Source: Salinimicrobium sp049680855
GTDB lineage: Bacteria > Bacteroidota > Bacteroidia > Flavobacteriales > Flavobacteriaceae
DNA: 64,000 bases
Direction of reading: 5' to 3'
Assembly: GCF_049680855.1 (NCBI RefSeq)
Contig: NZ_JBMPGS010000002.1
Coordinates: 1-64,000 of the forward strand
Shown here: positions 49,576-58,038 of the stretch, in pieces
Numbering within the stretch: the stretch's first letter is position 1
How the letters are laid out: each line of letters opens with the position of its first letter
The notes under the pieces: generated by a model
What the model was told of the DNA's origin: nothing
Databases searched by the model: none
What the model saw: the letters and a program-made list of their open reading frames with translations, nothing else
Position numbers and translations under genes: made by a program

Positions 49576-50391
49576 ATGAATAATTTACCAAAAATCGGAC
49601 TTCCGATTTTATTTTTAGTTATTGTTTTGATCATCCTGATTTCCAAATCAACGGTTACCATTGATTCTGGTGAAGCAGGAGTTTTGTATGAAAGGTTTGG
49701 GGGAGGAGTTGTTACAGATGAACCACCTATGGGAGAAGGTTTCCACCTTGTAGCGCCCTGGAACAGGATTTTTGTTTATGAAGTTAGACAGCAATCACTG
49801 GAGGAAAAAATGCAGGTTCTATCCTCAAACGGTTTGGAAATTAAATTAGATGCTTCTATATGGTTTCAACCCGTTTATGATGAGCTGGGAGCGCTTCATA
49901 AAGAAAAAGGGGTTGAATATATACAGCGGGTATTGCAGCCTGCAGTAAGATCTGCCGCGCGTGCTGTGGTTGGAAGATATCAACCCGAACAGCTTTACGC
50001 CAGTAAAAGAGAAACAATTCAAAGAGAAATTTTTGAAGAGACAGAAATTTTATTGGCAGACCAGCATGTACAGATCAATGAAGTTCTCGTGCGTGACGTT
50101 TCTTTGCCGCCCACGATCAAAGAAGCGATTGAAAGAAAGTTGAGGCAGGAACAGGAGTCTCTTGAATATGAATTCAGGCTTACCAAAGCAGAGCAGGAAG
50201 CAGAAAGACAGCGAATTGATGCCGAAGGAAAAGCGCGTGCAAACCAGATTTTGGATGCTTCCCTAACGGATATGGTGTTGCGTGAAAAAGGAATTCAGGC
50301 AACGATTGAGCTGGCGAAATCTCCAAATGCAAAAGTGGTTGTCATTGGTTCCGGGGATGAAGGAATGCCACTTATTCTAGGAAACAACTAA
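49576..50391 (+). CDS. Prohibitin/SPFH-domain protein
   Basis: A 271-residue protein with one N-terminal membrane segment (about 7-24), a SPFH band-7 domain (GVLYERFGGGV, VLQPAVRSAARAVVGRY) and a C-terminal coiled-coil helix (LEYEFRLTKAEQEAERQ). It belongs to the prohibitin class, which forms ring scaffolds in membranes and works with proteases of the FtsH type. It lies directly after the vWA gene; together they may be one envelope unit. A terminator is not clear. Confidence 0.85.
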   Translation: MNNLPKIGLPILFLVIVLIILISKSTVTIDSGEAGVLYERFGGGVVTDEPPMGEGFHLVAPWNRIFVYEVRQQSLEEKMQVLSSNGLEIKLDASIWFQPVYDELGALHKEKGVEYIQRVLQPAVRSAARAVVGRYQPEQLYASKRETIQREIFEETEILLADQHVQINEVLVRDVSLPPTIKEAIERKLRQEQESLEYEFRLTKAEQEAERQRIDAEGKARANQILDASLTDMVLREKGIQATIELAKSPNAKVVVIGSGDEGMPLILGNN

Positions 50392-50468
50392 TTTCATTTT
50401 GGTGCTGAATTAAAAATCAATTAAAAATTATTTTACTTTTAAATATTTTGTTTAAATTCGCATCTATA

Positions 50469-50525
50469 ATGAAAACACAACAAGTACATCATCATCATTC
50501 TCATTTGTTCGCTCTTGCGAGGTGA
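50469..50525 (+). CDS. hisL: Histidine operon leader peptide
   Basis: An 18-codon frame, MKTQQVHHHHSHLFALAR, with five histidines in six positions, located 102 bases before hisG. It is followed by a strong intrinsic terminator. A run of His codons ahead of such a terminator is the signature of attenuation: with enough charged tRNA-His the ribosome moves on and the terminator forms; when scarce, stalling frees the operon. Confidence 0.88.
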   Translation: MKTQQVHHHHSHLFALAR

Positions 50526-50553
50526 GATTGATATGTGTATAAATCATATTTTG

Positions 50554-50587
50554 AAAACCCGTTTGAGCAGCTCAAACGGGTTTTTTA
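50554..50587 (+). terminator. Histidine operon attenuator terminator
   Basis: A perfect 14-bp stem (50554-50567 with 50571-50584, loop CAG) with a T tract to 50586. It lies between the leader peptide and hisG and would end transcription before the operon when histidine is plentiful. Confidence 0.88.
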
Positions 50588-50626
50588 TTTTCCGTTGTGA
50601 TCTGCTGAAACAAAACTTAAAATAAA

Positions 50627-51484
50627 ATGAAAAAAATTAGAATTGCAGTACAGAAATCTGGCAGGTTACATGATGATTCCCTGAACCTTTTAAAAGATGC
50701 GGGAATCTCTATAGACAATGGGAAAGAACAGCTTAAGGCAACTTCCAGAAATTTTCCGTTAGAAATTTTTTATCTGCGAAATGGTGACATTCCACAGTAT
50801 CTTCGCGACGGAGTGGTAGATATCGCAATTATTGGAGAAAACGTGCTGATAGAAAAAGGAGAGGATATTATCACTGCTGAAAAGCTTGGATTTTCAAAAT
50901 GTCGCGTTTCCCTTGCTGTACCCAAGTCTATGCAGTACAGCGGATTGAAAGATTTAGATGGAAAAAAGATCGCGACTTCTTATCCCAACACCGTTAACTC
51001 CTTCCTATCCAAAAATGGCATTTCAGCAGAACTTCATATAATTAATGGATCTGTAGAGATTGCACCAAATATTGGCCTGGCCGATGCGATTTGCGATATT
51101 GTTTCCAGTGGAAGTACACTTTTTAAGAACAATCTTAAAGAAGTGGAAGTGATGCTAAAAAGTGAAGCAGTGCTGGCAGTTTCTCCAATGATTGATGAGG
51201 AAAGGAATGAAATTCTTCAAAAATTGCAATTCAGGATTAAATCTGTTTTGAGGGCTAGAAACTCGAAGTACATCCTAATGAACATTCCAAATGATAAAGT
51301 GGAGGAGGTGATTGAATTACTGCCGGGAATGAGGAGTCCTACAGTTCTTCCTTTAGCTGAAGAAGGCTGGAGTTCCATTCACACTGTGATCGAAGAAGAG
51401 CGTTTCTGGGAAGTCATTGATGAGCTGAAACGAAACGGTGCCGAAGGGATTTTAGTGACTTCTATTGAAAAAATGGTACTTTAA
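50627..51484 (+). CDS. hisG: ATP phosphoribosyltransferase (long form)
   Basis: A 285-residue enzyme for the first step of histidine synthesis, joining ATP and PRPP. The catalytic part shows IRIAVQKSGRLHDDSL, YLRNGDIPQYLRDG and DAICDIVSSGSTL; the C-terminal 75 residues are the ACT-like regulatory domain of the long form that binds histidine. Inhibition by histidine is therefore likely. First gene of hisGDCBHAFIE. Confidence 0.94.
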   Translation: MKKIRIAVQKSGRLHDDSLNLLKDAGISIDNGKEQLKATSRNFPLEIFYLRNGDIPQYLRDGVVDIAIIGENVLIEKGEDIITAEKLGFSKCRVSLAVPKSMQYSGLKDLDGKKIATSYPNTVNSFLSKNGISAELHIINGSVEIAPNIGLADAICDIVSSGSTLFKNNLKEVEVMLKSEAVLAVSPMIDEERNEILQKLQFRIKSVLRARNSKYILMNIPNDKVEEVIELLPGMRSPTVLPLAEEGWSSIHTVIEEERFWEVIDELKRNGAEGILVTSIEKMVL

Positions 51485-51495
51485 AACGATTTCAG

Positions 51496-52779
51496 ATGAG
51501 GAAAATAATAGATCCAGATAAAAATGAATGGGAGAAAATCTTAAAACGTCCTACCAAAAGTGTAGAGGATGTTGAGAAAACTGTTTATCAGATTTTTGGT
51601 GAAGTAAAAGATAAAGGGAATGAAGCAGTTGCCAAATATACGCAGCTCTTCGACGGAATTTCCCTTGAGACTGAAGTTGTTTCAGCTGAAGAAATAAGAA
51701 ATGCAGAGGCTCATATTTCAGAAGAGTTAAAAGAGGCAATTCAACTCGCAAAGAACAATATTGAGCGATTCCATGCGGCCCAGAGAACCGAAAAAGTTTC
51801 TGTGGAGACCACACCTGGAGTACAATGCTGGCAGGAGAAAAAGGCGATTCAAAAAGTTGGACTCTACATTCCCGGAGGGACTGCTCCATTGTTCTCAACC
51901 ATTTTAATGTTGGCTGTTCCCGCAAAAATAGCAGGATGCGAAGAGATAGTTTTATGTAGTCCGCCCAATAAAAAAGGAGAATTGAATCCGGCTATATTGT
52001 ATGCGGCAAATCTCTGCGGGGTTTCAAAGATTTTCAAAGTGGGAGGAATCCAGGCAATTGCTGCACTTACTTTTGGAACTGAAACCATTCCTAAAGTAAA
52101 TAAGATTTTTGGTCCCGGAAACCAATTTGTGACTGTTGCCAAGCAGCTGGCTACAAAATATAATGTAGCTATAGATATGCCTGCAGGACCTTCAGAACTG
52201 TTGGTGGTGGCAGATGAATCGGCAAATGCGGCTTTTGTAGCATCAGATTTGTTATCACAGGCAGAGCATGGAATTGACAGTCAGGTAATTTTAATTTCAC
52301 TTTCAAAACGTTTCCTTGATGAAGTGGAAAAAGAGATCAATAAACAGCTTCCTGAGCTGCCAAGAAATGAAATCGCAAAAGCGGCAATGGAAAATTCAAG
52401 GTTGATCTTTGTTGACAATGAACGGGAAGCTTTGGAAATGATCAATGAATACGGGCCGGAGCATTTTATTATTTGTGCTGACAAAGAAGATTTTTTCATC
52501 AACGGAATTATCAATGCAGGTTCTGTCTTTATTGGAAATTTCACTCCCGAAAGTGCTGGGGATTATGCTTCGGGGACGAACCATACCTTACCGACCAATG
52601 GATATGCAAAGCAATACAGCGGCGTAAATTTGGATAGTTTTATGAGAGCGGTAACTTTTCAAAGAATTTCTGAAGAAGGAATAAAAAACATTGGTTCAGC
52701 AATAGAACTTATGGCAGAAGCCGAAGGATTACAGGCTCACAAGAACGCAGTAACATTACGCCTAAATAGTCTTAAGTAA
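51496..52779 (+). CDS. hisD: Histidinol dehydrogenase
   Basis: A 427-residue zinc enzyme that carries out the last two steps, oxidising histidinol to histidine with two NAD. Features include QKVGLYIPGGTAPLFSTILM, FGPGNQFVTVAKQ, DMPAGPSELLV and DLLSQAEHGIDSQ, which hold zinc and substrate. It starts 11 bases after hisG and overlaps hisC spacing by one base. Confidence 0.95.
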   Translation: MRKIIDPDKNEWEKILKRPTKSVEDVEKTVYQIFGEVKDKGNEAVAKYTQLFDGISLETEVVSAEEIRNAEAHISEELKEAIQLAKNNIERFHAAQRTEKVSVETTPGVQCWQEKKAIQKVGLYIPGGTAPLFSTILMLAVPAKIAGCEEIVLCSPPNKKGELNPAILYAANLCGVSKIFKVGGIQAIAALTFGTETIPKVNKIFGPGNQFVTVAKQLATKYNVAIDMPAGPSELLVVADESANAAFVASDLLSQAEHGIDSQVILISLSKRFLDEVEKEINKQLPELPRNEIAKAAMENSRLIFVDNEREALEMINEYGPEHFIICADKEDFFINGIINAGSVFIGNFTPESAGDYASGTNHTLPTNGYAKQYSGVNLDSFMRAVTFQRISEEGIKNIGSAIELMAEAEGLQAHKNAVTLRLNSLK

Positions 52780-52780
52780 G

Positions 52781-53857
52781 ATGAAGAAAAGCTTCAATAT
52801 AAATACATTAATCCGGGAGAATGTCAACCGGCTGAAACCTTATTCCTCGGCACGCGATGAATTTACGGCTGAGGATCGAAAAATGGTGTTTTTGGATGCC
52901 AATGAAAATCCGTTTGAGAATGGCGTGAATCGATATCCAGATCCGCAGCAGAACAGATTGAAACAGGAGTTGGCGAAGCAAAAAAATGTAAATCCTTCCC
53001 AAATCTTATTAGGAAACGGAAGCGATGAAGTGCTGGATCTTATTTTTCGCGCTTTCTGCGAACCTAAAAAAGATAATATTATTACGTTACCGCCAACTTA
53101 TGGGATGTATAAAGTTTTGGCCAATGTAAATGATGTGGAGGAAAGGGAAGTTTTGCTGACTTCTAATTTTCAGCCAGATGCAGCGCAGATCTTTGAAAAA
53201 GTAGATGATAAAACGAAAATAATATTTTTATGTTCTCCCAATAATCCCACGGGAAATAGCTTTTCTGAAACTGCTGTTACTGAATTGCTTCAGAAGTTTA
53301 ATGGGCTTGTAGTCATTGATGAAGCGTACATAGATTTTTCCGAAGAAAAGAGCTGGCTGGAAAAACTGGAACAATTTCCAAACCTGGTTATCACACAAAC
53401 GCTTTCCAAAGCATACGGACTTGCAGGAATACGCCTTGGAATTTGTTATGCTTCCCAAGAAATTATCCAGATCCTGAATAAAATAAAACCGCCATACAAC
53501 ATCAACGAACTAACGCAACAAAGAGCTTTAGAACGGTTGAAGGATGTAGATGCTGTAAAATCTGAAATTGCCCACCTTTTAGGTCAGCGGGAATTGTTGG
53601 ATGAGGAATTGTGCAAAATATCTTTTGTGGAAGAAGTATACCCTTCAGATGCCAATTTTATTCTGGTAAAAGTGGATGATGCGACAACGAGATATCAGCA
53701 ATTACTTGAACAGGGAATCGTCATCCGGAATCGTACCACCCAACCGTTGTGTGAGAACAGCTTACGCTTTACGGTGGGAACTGCAATGGAAAATGAGATA
53801 TTACTGAATGCTCTGAAAAACCTGGAAGTAGAAGCAGTCAACCAACAAAATCAATAA
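52781..53857 (+). CDS. hisC: Histidinol-phosphate aminotransferase
   Basis: A 358-residue PLP enzyme that converts imidazole acetol phosphate to histidinol phosphate. The fold-type I motifs ILLGNGSDEVLDLI, CSPNNPTGN, VVIDEAYIDF and TLSKAYGLAGIR (lysine K210) are all present. It begins one base after the hisD stop. Confidence 0.93.
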   Translation: MKKSFNINTLIRENVNRLKPYSSARDEFTAEDRKMVFLDANENPFENGVNRYPDPQQNRLKQELAKQKNVNPSQILLGNGSDEVLDLIFRAFCEPKKDNIITLPPTYGMYKVLANVNDVEEREVLLTSNFQPDAAQIFEKVDDKTKIIFLCSPNNPTGNSFSETAVTELLQKFNGLVVIDEAYIDFSEEKSWLEKLEQFPNLVITQTLSKAYGLAGIRLGICYASQEIIQILNKIKPPYNINELTQQRALERLKDVDAVKSEIAHLLGQRELLDEELCKISFVEEVYPSDANFILVKVDDATTRYQQLLEQGIVIRNRTTQPLCENSLRFTVGTAMENEILLNALKNLEVEAVNQQNQ

Positions 53858-53888
53858 AATTTCTTCAGAAATTAATCTAATAGAATCT

Positions 53889-55025
53889 ATGAAAAAAGTA
53901 TTGTTTATAGACAGGGACGGCACCATTGTACTTGAACCGGAAGACTATCAGCTCGATCATTTAGATAAGCTGGAATTTTATCCTAATTGTTTCCAATACC
54001 TGGCAAGAATTGCAAATGAATTGGATTATGAGCTGGTGATGGTCACTAATCAGGATGGATTGGGAACAGATTCTTTTCCTGAAGATACTTTTTGGCCCGT
54101 TCAGAATTTTATACTGAAGGTTTTTGAAAATGAAGGAGTAACGTTTTCTGAAATTTGCATAGACCGAACTTTTCCTGAAGAAAACGCCGAAACCAGAAAA
54201 CCAAGAACAGGTTTGCTTACCCGCTATATGGAAAGTGGTGATTATGATCTGGAAAATTCTTTCGTGATTGGCGATAGGTTGACAGATATTGAGCTTGCCA
54301 AAAATCTTGGCGCAAAAGGCATTTTCATCAAAACCCATGAAGATCTTGGAAGTACGGAAGTTTCAGTCGACAGGAAGGAGCTGGAAGATGTAATTTCACT
54401 TCAAACAGAAAGCTGGAAAGAGATCTATGAATTTTTGAAGCTGAAAGAACGTTCTGCAGAAATTAGCCGCAAAACCAATGAAACTGATATTTACATCAAC
54501 CTAAATCTTGATGGCACGGGAAAAGCCGATATTGATACCGGACTCAAATTTTTCGACCACATGCTGGACCAGATCGCGCGGCATGGACAAATGGACCTCG
54601 AAGTTCGTGTAAAAGGAGATCTTGAAGTAGATGAACACCACACTATTGAAGATACTGCAATAGCACTAGGAGAAGTTTTCTCTAAGGCTCTAGGGAATAA
54701 GATGGGTATTGAGCGTTATGGTTTCACTTTGCCAATGGATGATTGCCTGGCGCAGGTTGCAATAGATTTTGGTGGAAGAAACTGGTTGGTTTGGGAAGCA
54801 GAATTTAAGAGAGAAAAAATTGGTGAAATGCCAACGGAAATGTTTTACCACTTTTTTAAATCTTTTACAGACGGAGCCAAAGCTAACCTGAATATCAAAG
54901 CCGAAGGAACCAATGAACATCACAAGATAGAAGCCATTTTTAAAGCCTTTGCCAAAGCCATAAAAGTAGCGGTAAAGCAAGATCTGGAAAAGATGATTTT
55001 ACCTTCCACAAAAGGGATGTTGTAG
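53889..55025 (+). CDS. hisB: Bifunctional histidinol-phosphatase / imidazoleglycerol-phosphate dehydratase
   Basis: A 378-residue fusion. The N-terminal HAD phosphatase (about 1-165) begins LFIDRDGTIVLEP with nucleophile D8 and D10; the rest (from about 195) is the dehydratase with DHMLDQIARHG, DEHHTIEDTA and EGTNEHHKIEA, whose histidines bind manganese. Fused HisB is also known in Enterobacteria. Confidence 0.94.
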   Translation: MKKVLFIDRDGTIVLEPEDYQLDHLDKLEFYPNCFQYLARIANELDYELVMVTNQDGLGTDSFPEDTFWPVQNFILKVFENEGVTFSEICIDRTFPEENAETRKPRTGLLTRYMESGDYDLENSFVIGDRLTDIELAKNLGAKGIFIKTHEDLGSTEVSVDRKELEDVISLQTESWKEIYEFLKLKERSAEISRKTNETDIYINLNLDGTGKADIDTGLKFFDHMLDQIARHGQMDLEVRVKGDLEVDEHHTIEDTAIALGEVFSKALGNKMGIERYGFTLPMDDCLAQVAIDFGGRNWLVWEAEFKREKIGEMPTEMFYHFFKSFTDGAKANLNIKAEGTNEHHKIEAIFKAFAKAIKVAVKQDLEKMILPSTKGML

Positions 55026-55051
55026 ATTTCAAACCAAGTAAATAAGAAAGA

Positions 55052-55639
55052 GTGAAAATTGCAATAATTGATTATGGGGCGGGGAATATACAGAGTATTA
55101 AGTTTGCTCTTCAACGCCACGGTTATGAAGGTATTCTTACAAATGATGCTGAAGAGATTCGTGCCGCTGACAAAGTTATTTTTCCCGGTGTGGGAGAAGC
55201 GAGTAGTGCAATGCGAAAATTGAAAGCCATGGGATTGGATAAGCTTATCCCTCAACTTACTCAGCCGGTGCTTGGAATTTGTCTCGGGATGCAGTTGATG
55301 TGCAGCCATTCTGAAGAAGGAAATACTACAGGATTAAGCATTTTTGATGCTCCTGTCAAGAAGTTCTCTGGAGAGGTAAAAGTGCCGCAAATTGGGTGGA
55401 ATCATATCTATAATCTAAAAACTCCCATTTTTGAAGGAATAAGAGAACAGGAGTATATTTACCTCGTGCACAGTTTTTATGTTCCGCTCTGCAAAGAAGC
55501 TATCGCCACTACAGAATATGGAGTGGAATATGCATCGGCGCTAAAAAAAGACAATTTTTACGGAGTACAGTTTCACCCCGAAAAGAGCAGCAATGCAGGA
55601 GAACAAATTTTGGAGAACTTTCTGAGGCTAGAGGTTTGA
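55052..55639 (+). CDS. hisH: Imidazole glycerol phosphate synthase, glutaminase subunit HisH
   Basis: A 195-residue class I glutamine amidotransferase that passes ammonia to HisF. The nucleophile is C77 in LGICLGMQLM and the His-Glu pair lies in QFHPEKSS. It uses a GTG start (55052), 27 bases after hisB. Confidence 0.93.
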   Translation: MKIAIIDYGAGNIQSIKFALQRHGYEGILTNDAEEIRAADKVIFPGVGEASSAMRKLKAMGLDKLIPQLTQPVLGICLGMQLMCSHSEEGNTTGLSIFDAPVKKFSGEVKVPQIGWNHIYNLKTPIFEGIREQEYIYLVHSFYVPLCKEAIATTEYGVEYASALKKDNFYGVQFHPEKSSNAGEQILENFLRLEV

Positions 55640-55706
55640 AATTATACATGATAAAAAATATAAATAGGGAAGACTATACCCTTTAACTTCTAAGATCTAA
55701 CGTCAA

Positions 55707-56435
55707 ATGAAAATAATCCCAGCTATAGACATTATTGACGGAAAGTGTGTAAGACTTTCCCAAGGGGACTATAATACGAAAAAAATATACAATGAGAATC
55801 CGCTGGAGGTAGCAAAGGAATTCCAGGATCACGGTATCCAATATCTGCACCTGGTAGACCTTGATGGTGCAAAGTCAAAACATATTGTGAACCACAAAGT
55901 ACTGGAGCAAATTGCTACTAAAACCACTTTACGAATTGATTTTGGCGGCGGATTAAAATCTGATGAAGATTTGAAAATAGCGTTTGAAAGCGGAGCTTCC
56001 CAAGTTACAGGTGGGAGCATTGCCGTGAAAAACCCTGAAATATTTGAAAGTTGGCTTCAGAAATTTGGAAGTGAAAAGATCATTTTAGGGGCAGATGCGA
56101 ATAATGAGAAAGTGGCAACAAACGGCTGGCTGGATGAATCTGAATTAGAACTGGTTCCTTTTATTCAGCAGTACGAGCAAAAGGGGGTGGAAAATGTGAT
56201 TTGTACAGATATTTCTAAAGACGGAATGTTGCAGGGGCCTTCAACACATCTTTACCGAAGAATTTTAGAAGAAACAAAGAATATTAAGCTGATTGCTTCC
56301 GGAGGAATAGCCACTTTTGACGATCTTCCTTTACTCGCAGAAATCGGATGTGAAGGTGCGATCTTGGGTAAAGCCATTTATGAAGGAAGAATAAGTTTGA
56401 AGCAACTGGAGAAATTTATTCTTCAGAATCAATAA
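55707..56435 (+). CDS. hisA: ProFAR isomerase HisA
   Basis: A 242-residue TIM-barrel isomerase. The catalytic aspartate lies in IPAIDIIDGKCVRL (D8) and in TDISKDGMLQGP (second half). Phosphate-binding glycines sit in DFGGGLKS and IASGGIA. It is 67 bases from hisH, with no obvious structure between them. Confidence 0.93.
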   Translation: MKIIPAIDIIDGKCVRLSQGDYNTKKIYNENPLEVAKEFQDHGIQYLHLVDLDGAKSKHIVNHKVLEQIATKTTLRIDFGGGLKSDEDLKIAFESGASQVTGGSIAVKNPEIFESWLQKFGSEKIILGADANNEKVATNGWLDESELELVPFIQQYEQKGVENVICTDISKDGMLQGPSTHLYRRILEETKNIKLIASGGIATFDDLPLLAEIGCEGAILGKAIYEGRISLKQLEKFILQNQ

Positions 56436-56455
56436 GTAATATTAATAGTGTAAAA

Positions 56456-56515
56456 GTCAAGCTGAATGTATTTCAGCTTCTTATACTAGAGATTCTGAAA
56501 CAAGTTTAGAATGAC
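56456..56515. repeat. Palindromic intergenic repeat between hisA and hisF
   Basis: A 60-base element that begins GTCA and ends TGAC and holds two hairpin arms: GCTGAAtgtaTTTCAGC and TTCTGAAacaagTTTAGAA. I recognise the arrangement as one form of the scattered GTCATTCTGAA...TTCAGAATGAC-type elements of flavobacterial chromosomes, from memory. Only this copy is in the window. It lies within the his operon, in the transcribed spacer. Confidence 0.6.
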
Positions 56516-56548
56516 CGACTTGCTGAGATATTACAAGAAATAGACACT

Positions 56549-57304
56549 ATGCTGACAAAAAGAATCATTCCCTGCCTGGATATAAAAAATGGGCGCACTG
56601 TGAAAGGCGTAAATTTCGTCGAACTCCGTGATGCCGGTGATCCTGTAGAACTCGCAAAGATATATTCAGATTCCGGTGCCGATGAACTGGTATTTCTGGA
56701 TATCACTGCTACGGAACAAAAGAGAAAAACCTTAGCTGATTTGGTGCTTCGGGTGGCCGCTACTGTGAACATTCCTTTTACCGTTGGCGGTGGAATTTCC
56801 TCTGTAGAAGATGTGGACGTACTGTTGCAAAACGGAGCAGACAAAGTTTCCATCAATTCTTCAGCAGTGAAAAACCCTCAATTGATCAATGAGCTGGTGG
56901 CAAAGTTTGGGAGCCAATGTATTACCGTCGCAATTGATGCGAAAGAAGTAGACGGAGAATGGATGGTACATTTAGTGGGTGGAAAAATTCCCACAGATTT
57001 GAATCTTTTCGAATGGGCCAGGGAAGTGGAAAAGCGTGGTGCCGGTGAGATTTTATTTACATCAATGAACAATGACGGAACAAAATCTGGCTTTGCGAAT
57101 GAAGCTTTGGCAAAACTTTCTTCAGAATTGAATATTCCAATAATAGCTTCGGGAGGTGCAGGAAACATTCAACATTTTTGCGATACTTTTATAGAAGGAA
57201 AAGCCGATGCAGCTCTTGCGGCCAGTGTTTTCCATTTCAAGGAAATTGAGATTATTGATTTAAAAAAGGAAATGAAAGCGCAGGATATTGAGGTGAGACT
57301 ATAA
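56549..57304 (+). CDS. hisF: Imidazole glycerol phosphate synthase, cyclase subunit HisF
   Basis: A 251-residue TIM-barrel cyclase that uses ammonia from HisH to make imidazole glycerol phosphate and AICAR. PCLDIKNGRTVKG carries D11, and VAIDAKE carries D130. The barrel end GDELVFLDI and IIASGGAGNIQHF hold the phosphates. The 113-base gap before it contains the palindromic repeat. Confidence 0.94.
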   Translation: MLTKRIIPCLDIKNGRTVKGVNFVELRDAGDPVELAKIYSDSGADELVFLDITATEQKRKTLADLVLRVAATVNIPFTVGGGISSVEDVDVLLQNGADKVSINSSAVKNPQLINELVAKFGSQCITVAIDAKEVDGEWMVHLVGGKIPTDLNLFEWAREVEKRGAGEILFTSMNNDGTKSGFANEALAKLSSELNIPIIASGGAGNIQHFCDTFIEGKADAALAASVFHFKEIEIIDLKKEMKAQDIEVRL

Positions 57305-57370
57305 AGCGAAGTTGCGAGATTAAAAATTCAGAGGTTAGAAAAAGAGAAAAGAACCAAGAGACAAGACAAG

Positions 57371-57970
57371 ATGAACATAGATTTTAGTAAAGATAAAGAT
57401 GGTTTGGTACCGGCAATTGTTCAGGATGCAATCACGAAAAATGTGCTGATGCTGGGCTATATGAACGAAGAAGCTTACCAAAAAACCCTAGATACTAAGA
57501 AAGTTACATTTTTCAGCCGCAGTAAACAACGGTTATGGACAAAAGGAGAGGAAAGTGGCAACTTTTTGCACCTTGTTGATCTAAAAGAAGATTGTGACAA
57601 TGACACGCTGTTGCTAAGTGTAAATCCGCAGGGGCCAACCTGTCACAAAGGAACGGCTACGTGTTGGGGAGAAGGGAATGAACAAAACTTCGGATTTATA
57701 TCGACCCTCGAAAATGTCATTTCTGAAAGGAAAAATAATCCTGAAAATGAAAAGAGTTACGTGGCCTCTCTTTTTAAAAGTGGGATCAACAAAATAGCTC
57801 AAAAAGTAGGTGAAGAGGCTGTGGAAGTCGTTATTGAAGCAAAAGATCAAAATGACGATCTATTTTTAAATGAAAGTGCCGATTTGTTGTTCCATTACCT
57901 AATCCTTTTGCAACAAAAAGGTTATTCCCTCAAAGATGTCGTGGAAGTGCTTCAAAAAAGGCACAAGTAG
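57371..57970 (+). CDS. hisI (hisIE): Bifunctional phosphoribosyl-AMP cyclohydrolase / phosphoribosyl-ATP diphosphatase
   Basis: A 199-residue fusion. The N-terminal cyclohydrolase (to about 110) shows VLMLGYMNEEAY, FFSRSKQRLWTKGEESGN and the zinc-binding CDNDTLLL and GPTCHKGTATCW. The C-terminal diphosphatase (from about 112) has KVGEEAVEVVIEAK. It ends the operon. Confidence 0.94.
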   Translation: MNIDFSKDKDGLVPAIVQDAITKNVLMLGYMNEEAYQKTLDTKKVTFFSRSKQRLWTKGEESGNFLHLVDLKEDCDNDTLLLSVNPQGPTCHKGTATCWGEGNEQNFGFISTLENVISERKNNPENEKSYVASLFKSGINKIAQKVGEEAVEVVIEAKDQNDDLFLNESADLLFHYLILLQQKGYSLKDVVEVLQKRHK

Positions 57971-57990
57971 GTATAAATTTGAACATAAAA

Positions 57991-58020
57991 AAACCTGTGA
58001 GATTCTCACAGGTTTTCTTT
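57991..58020. terminator. Bidirectional terminator between hisIE and clpC
   Basis: A perfect stem AAACCTGTGAG (57991-58001) with CTCACAGGTTT (58005-58015), loop ATT, and T-rich and A-rich flanks. It serves both convergent genes. Confidence 0.85.
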
Positions 58021-58038
58021 TTTATAATTCTACAGAAT

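Noticed and set aside
50430..50470. TATTTTG before hisL resembles a -7 box.
   Set aside because: It is one base short of the consensus; the his promoter is not assigned.
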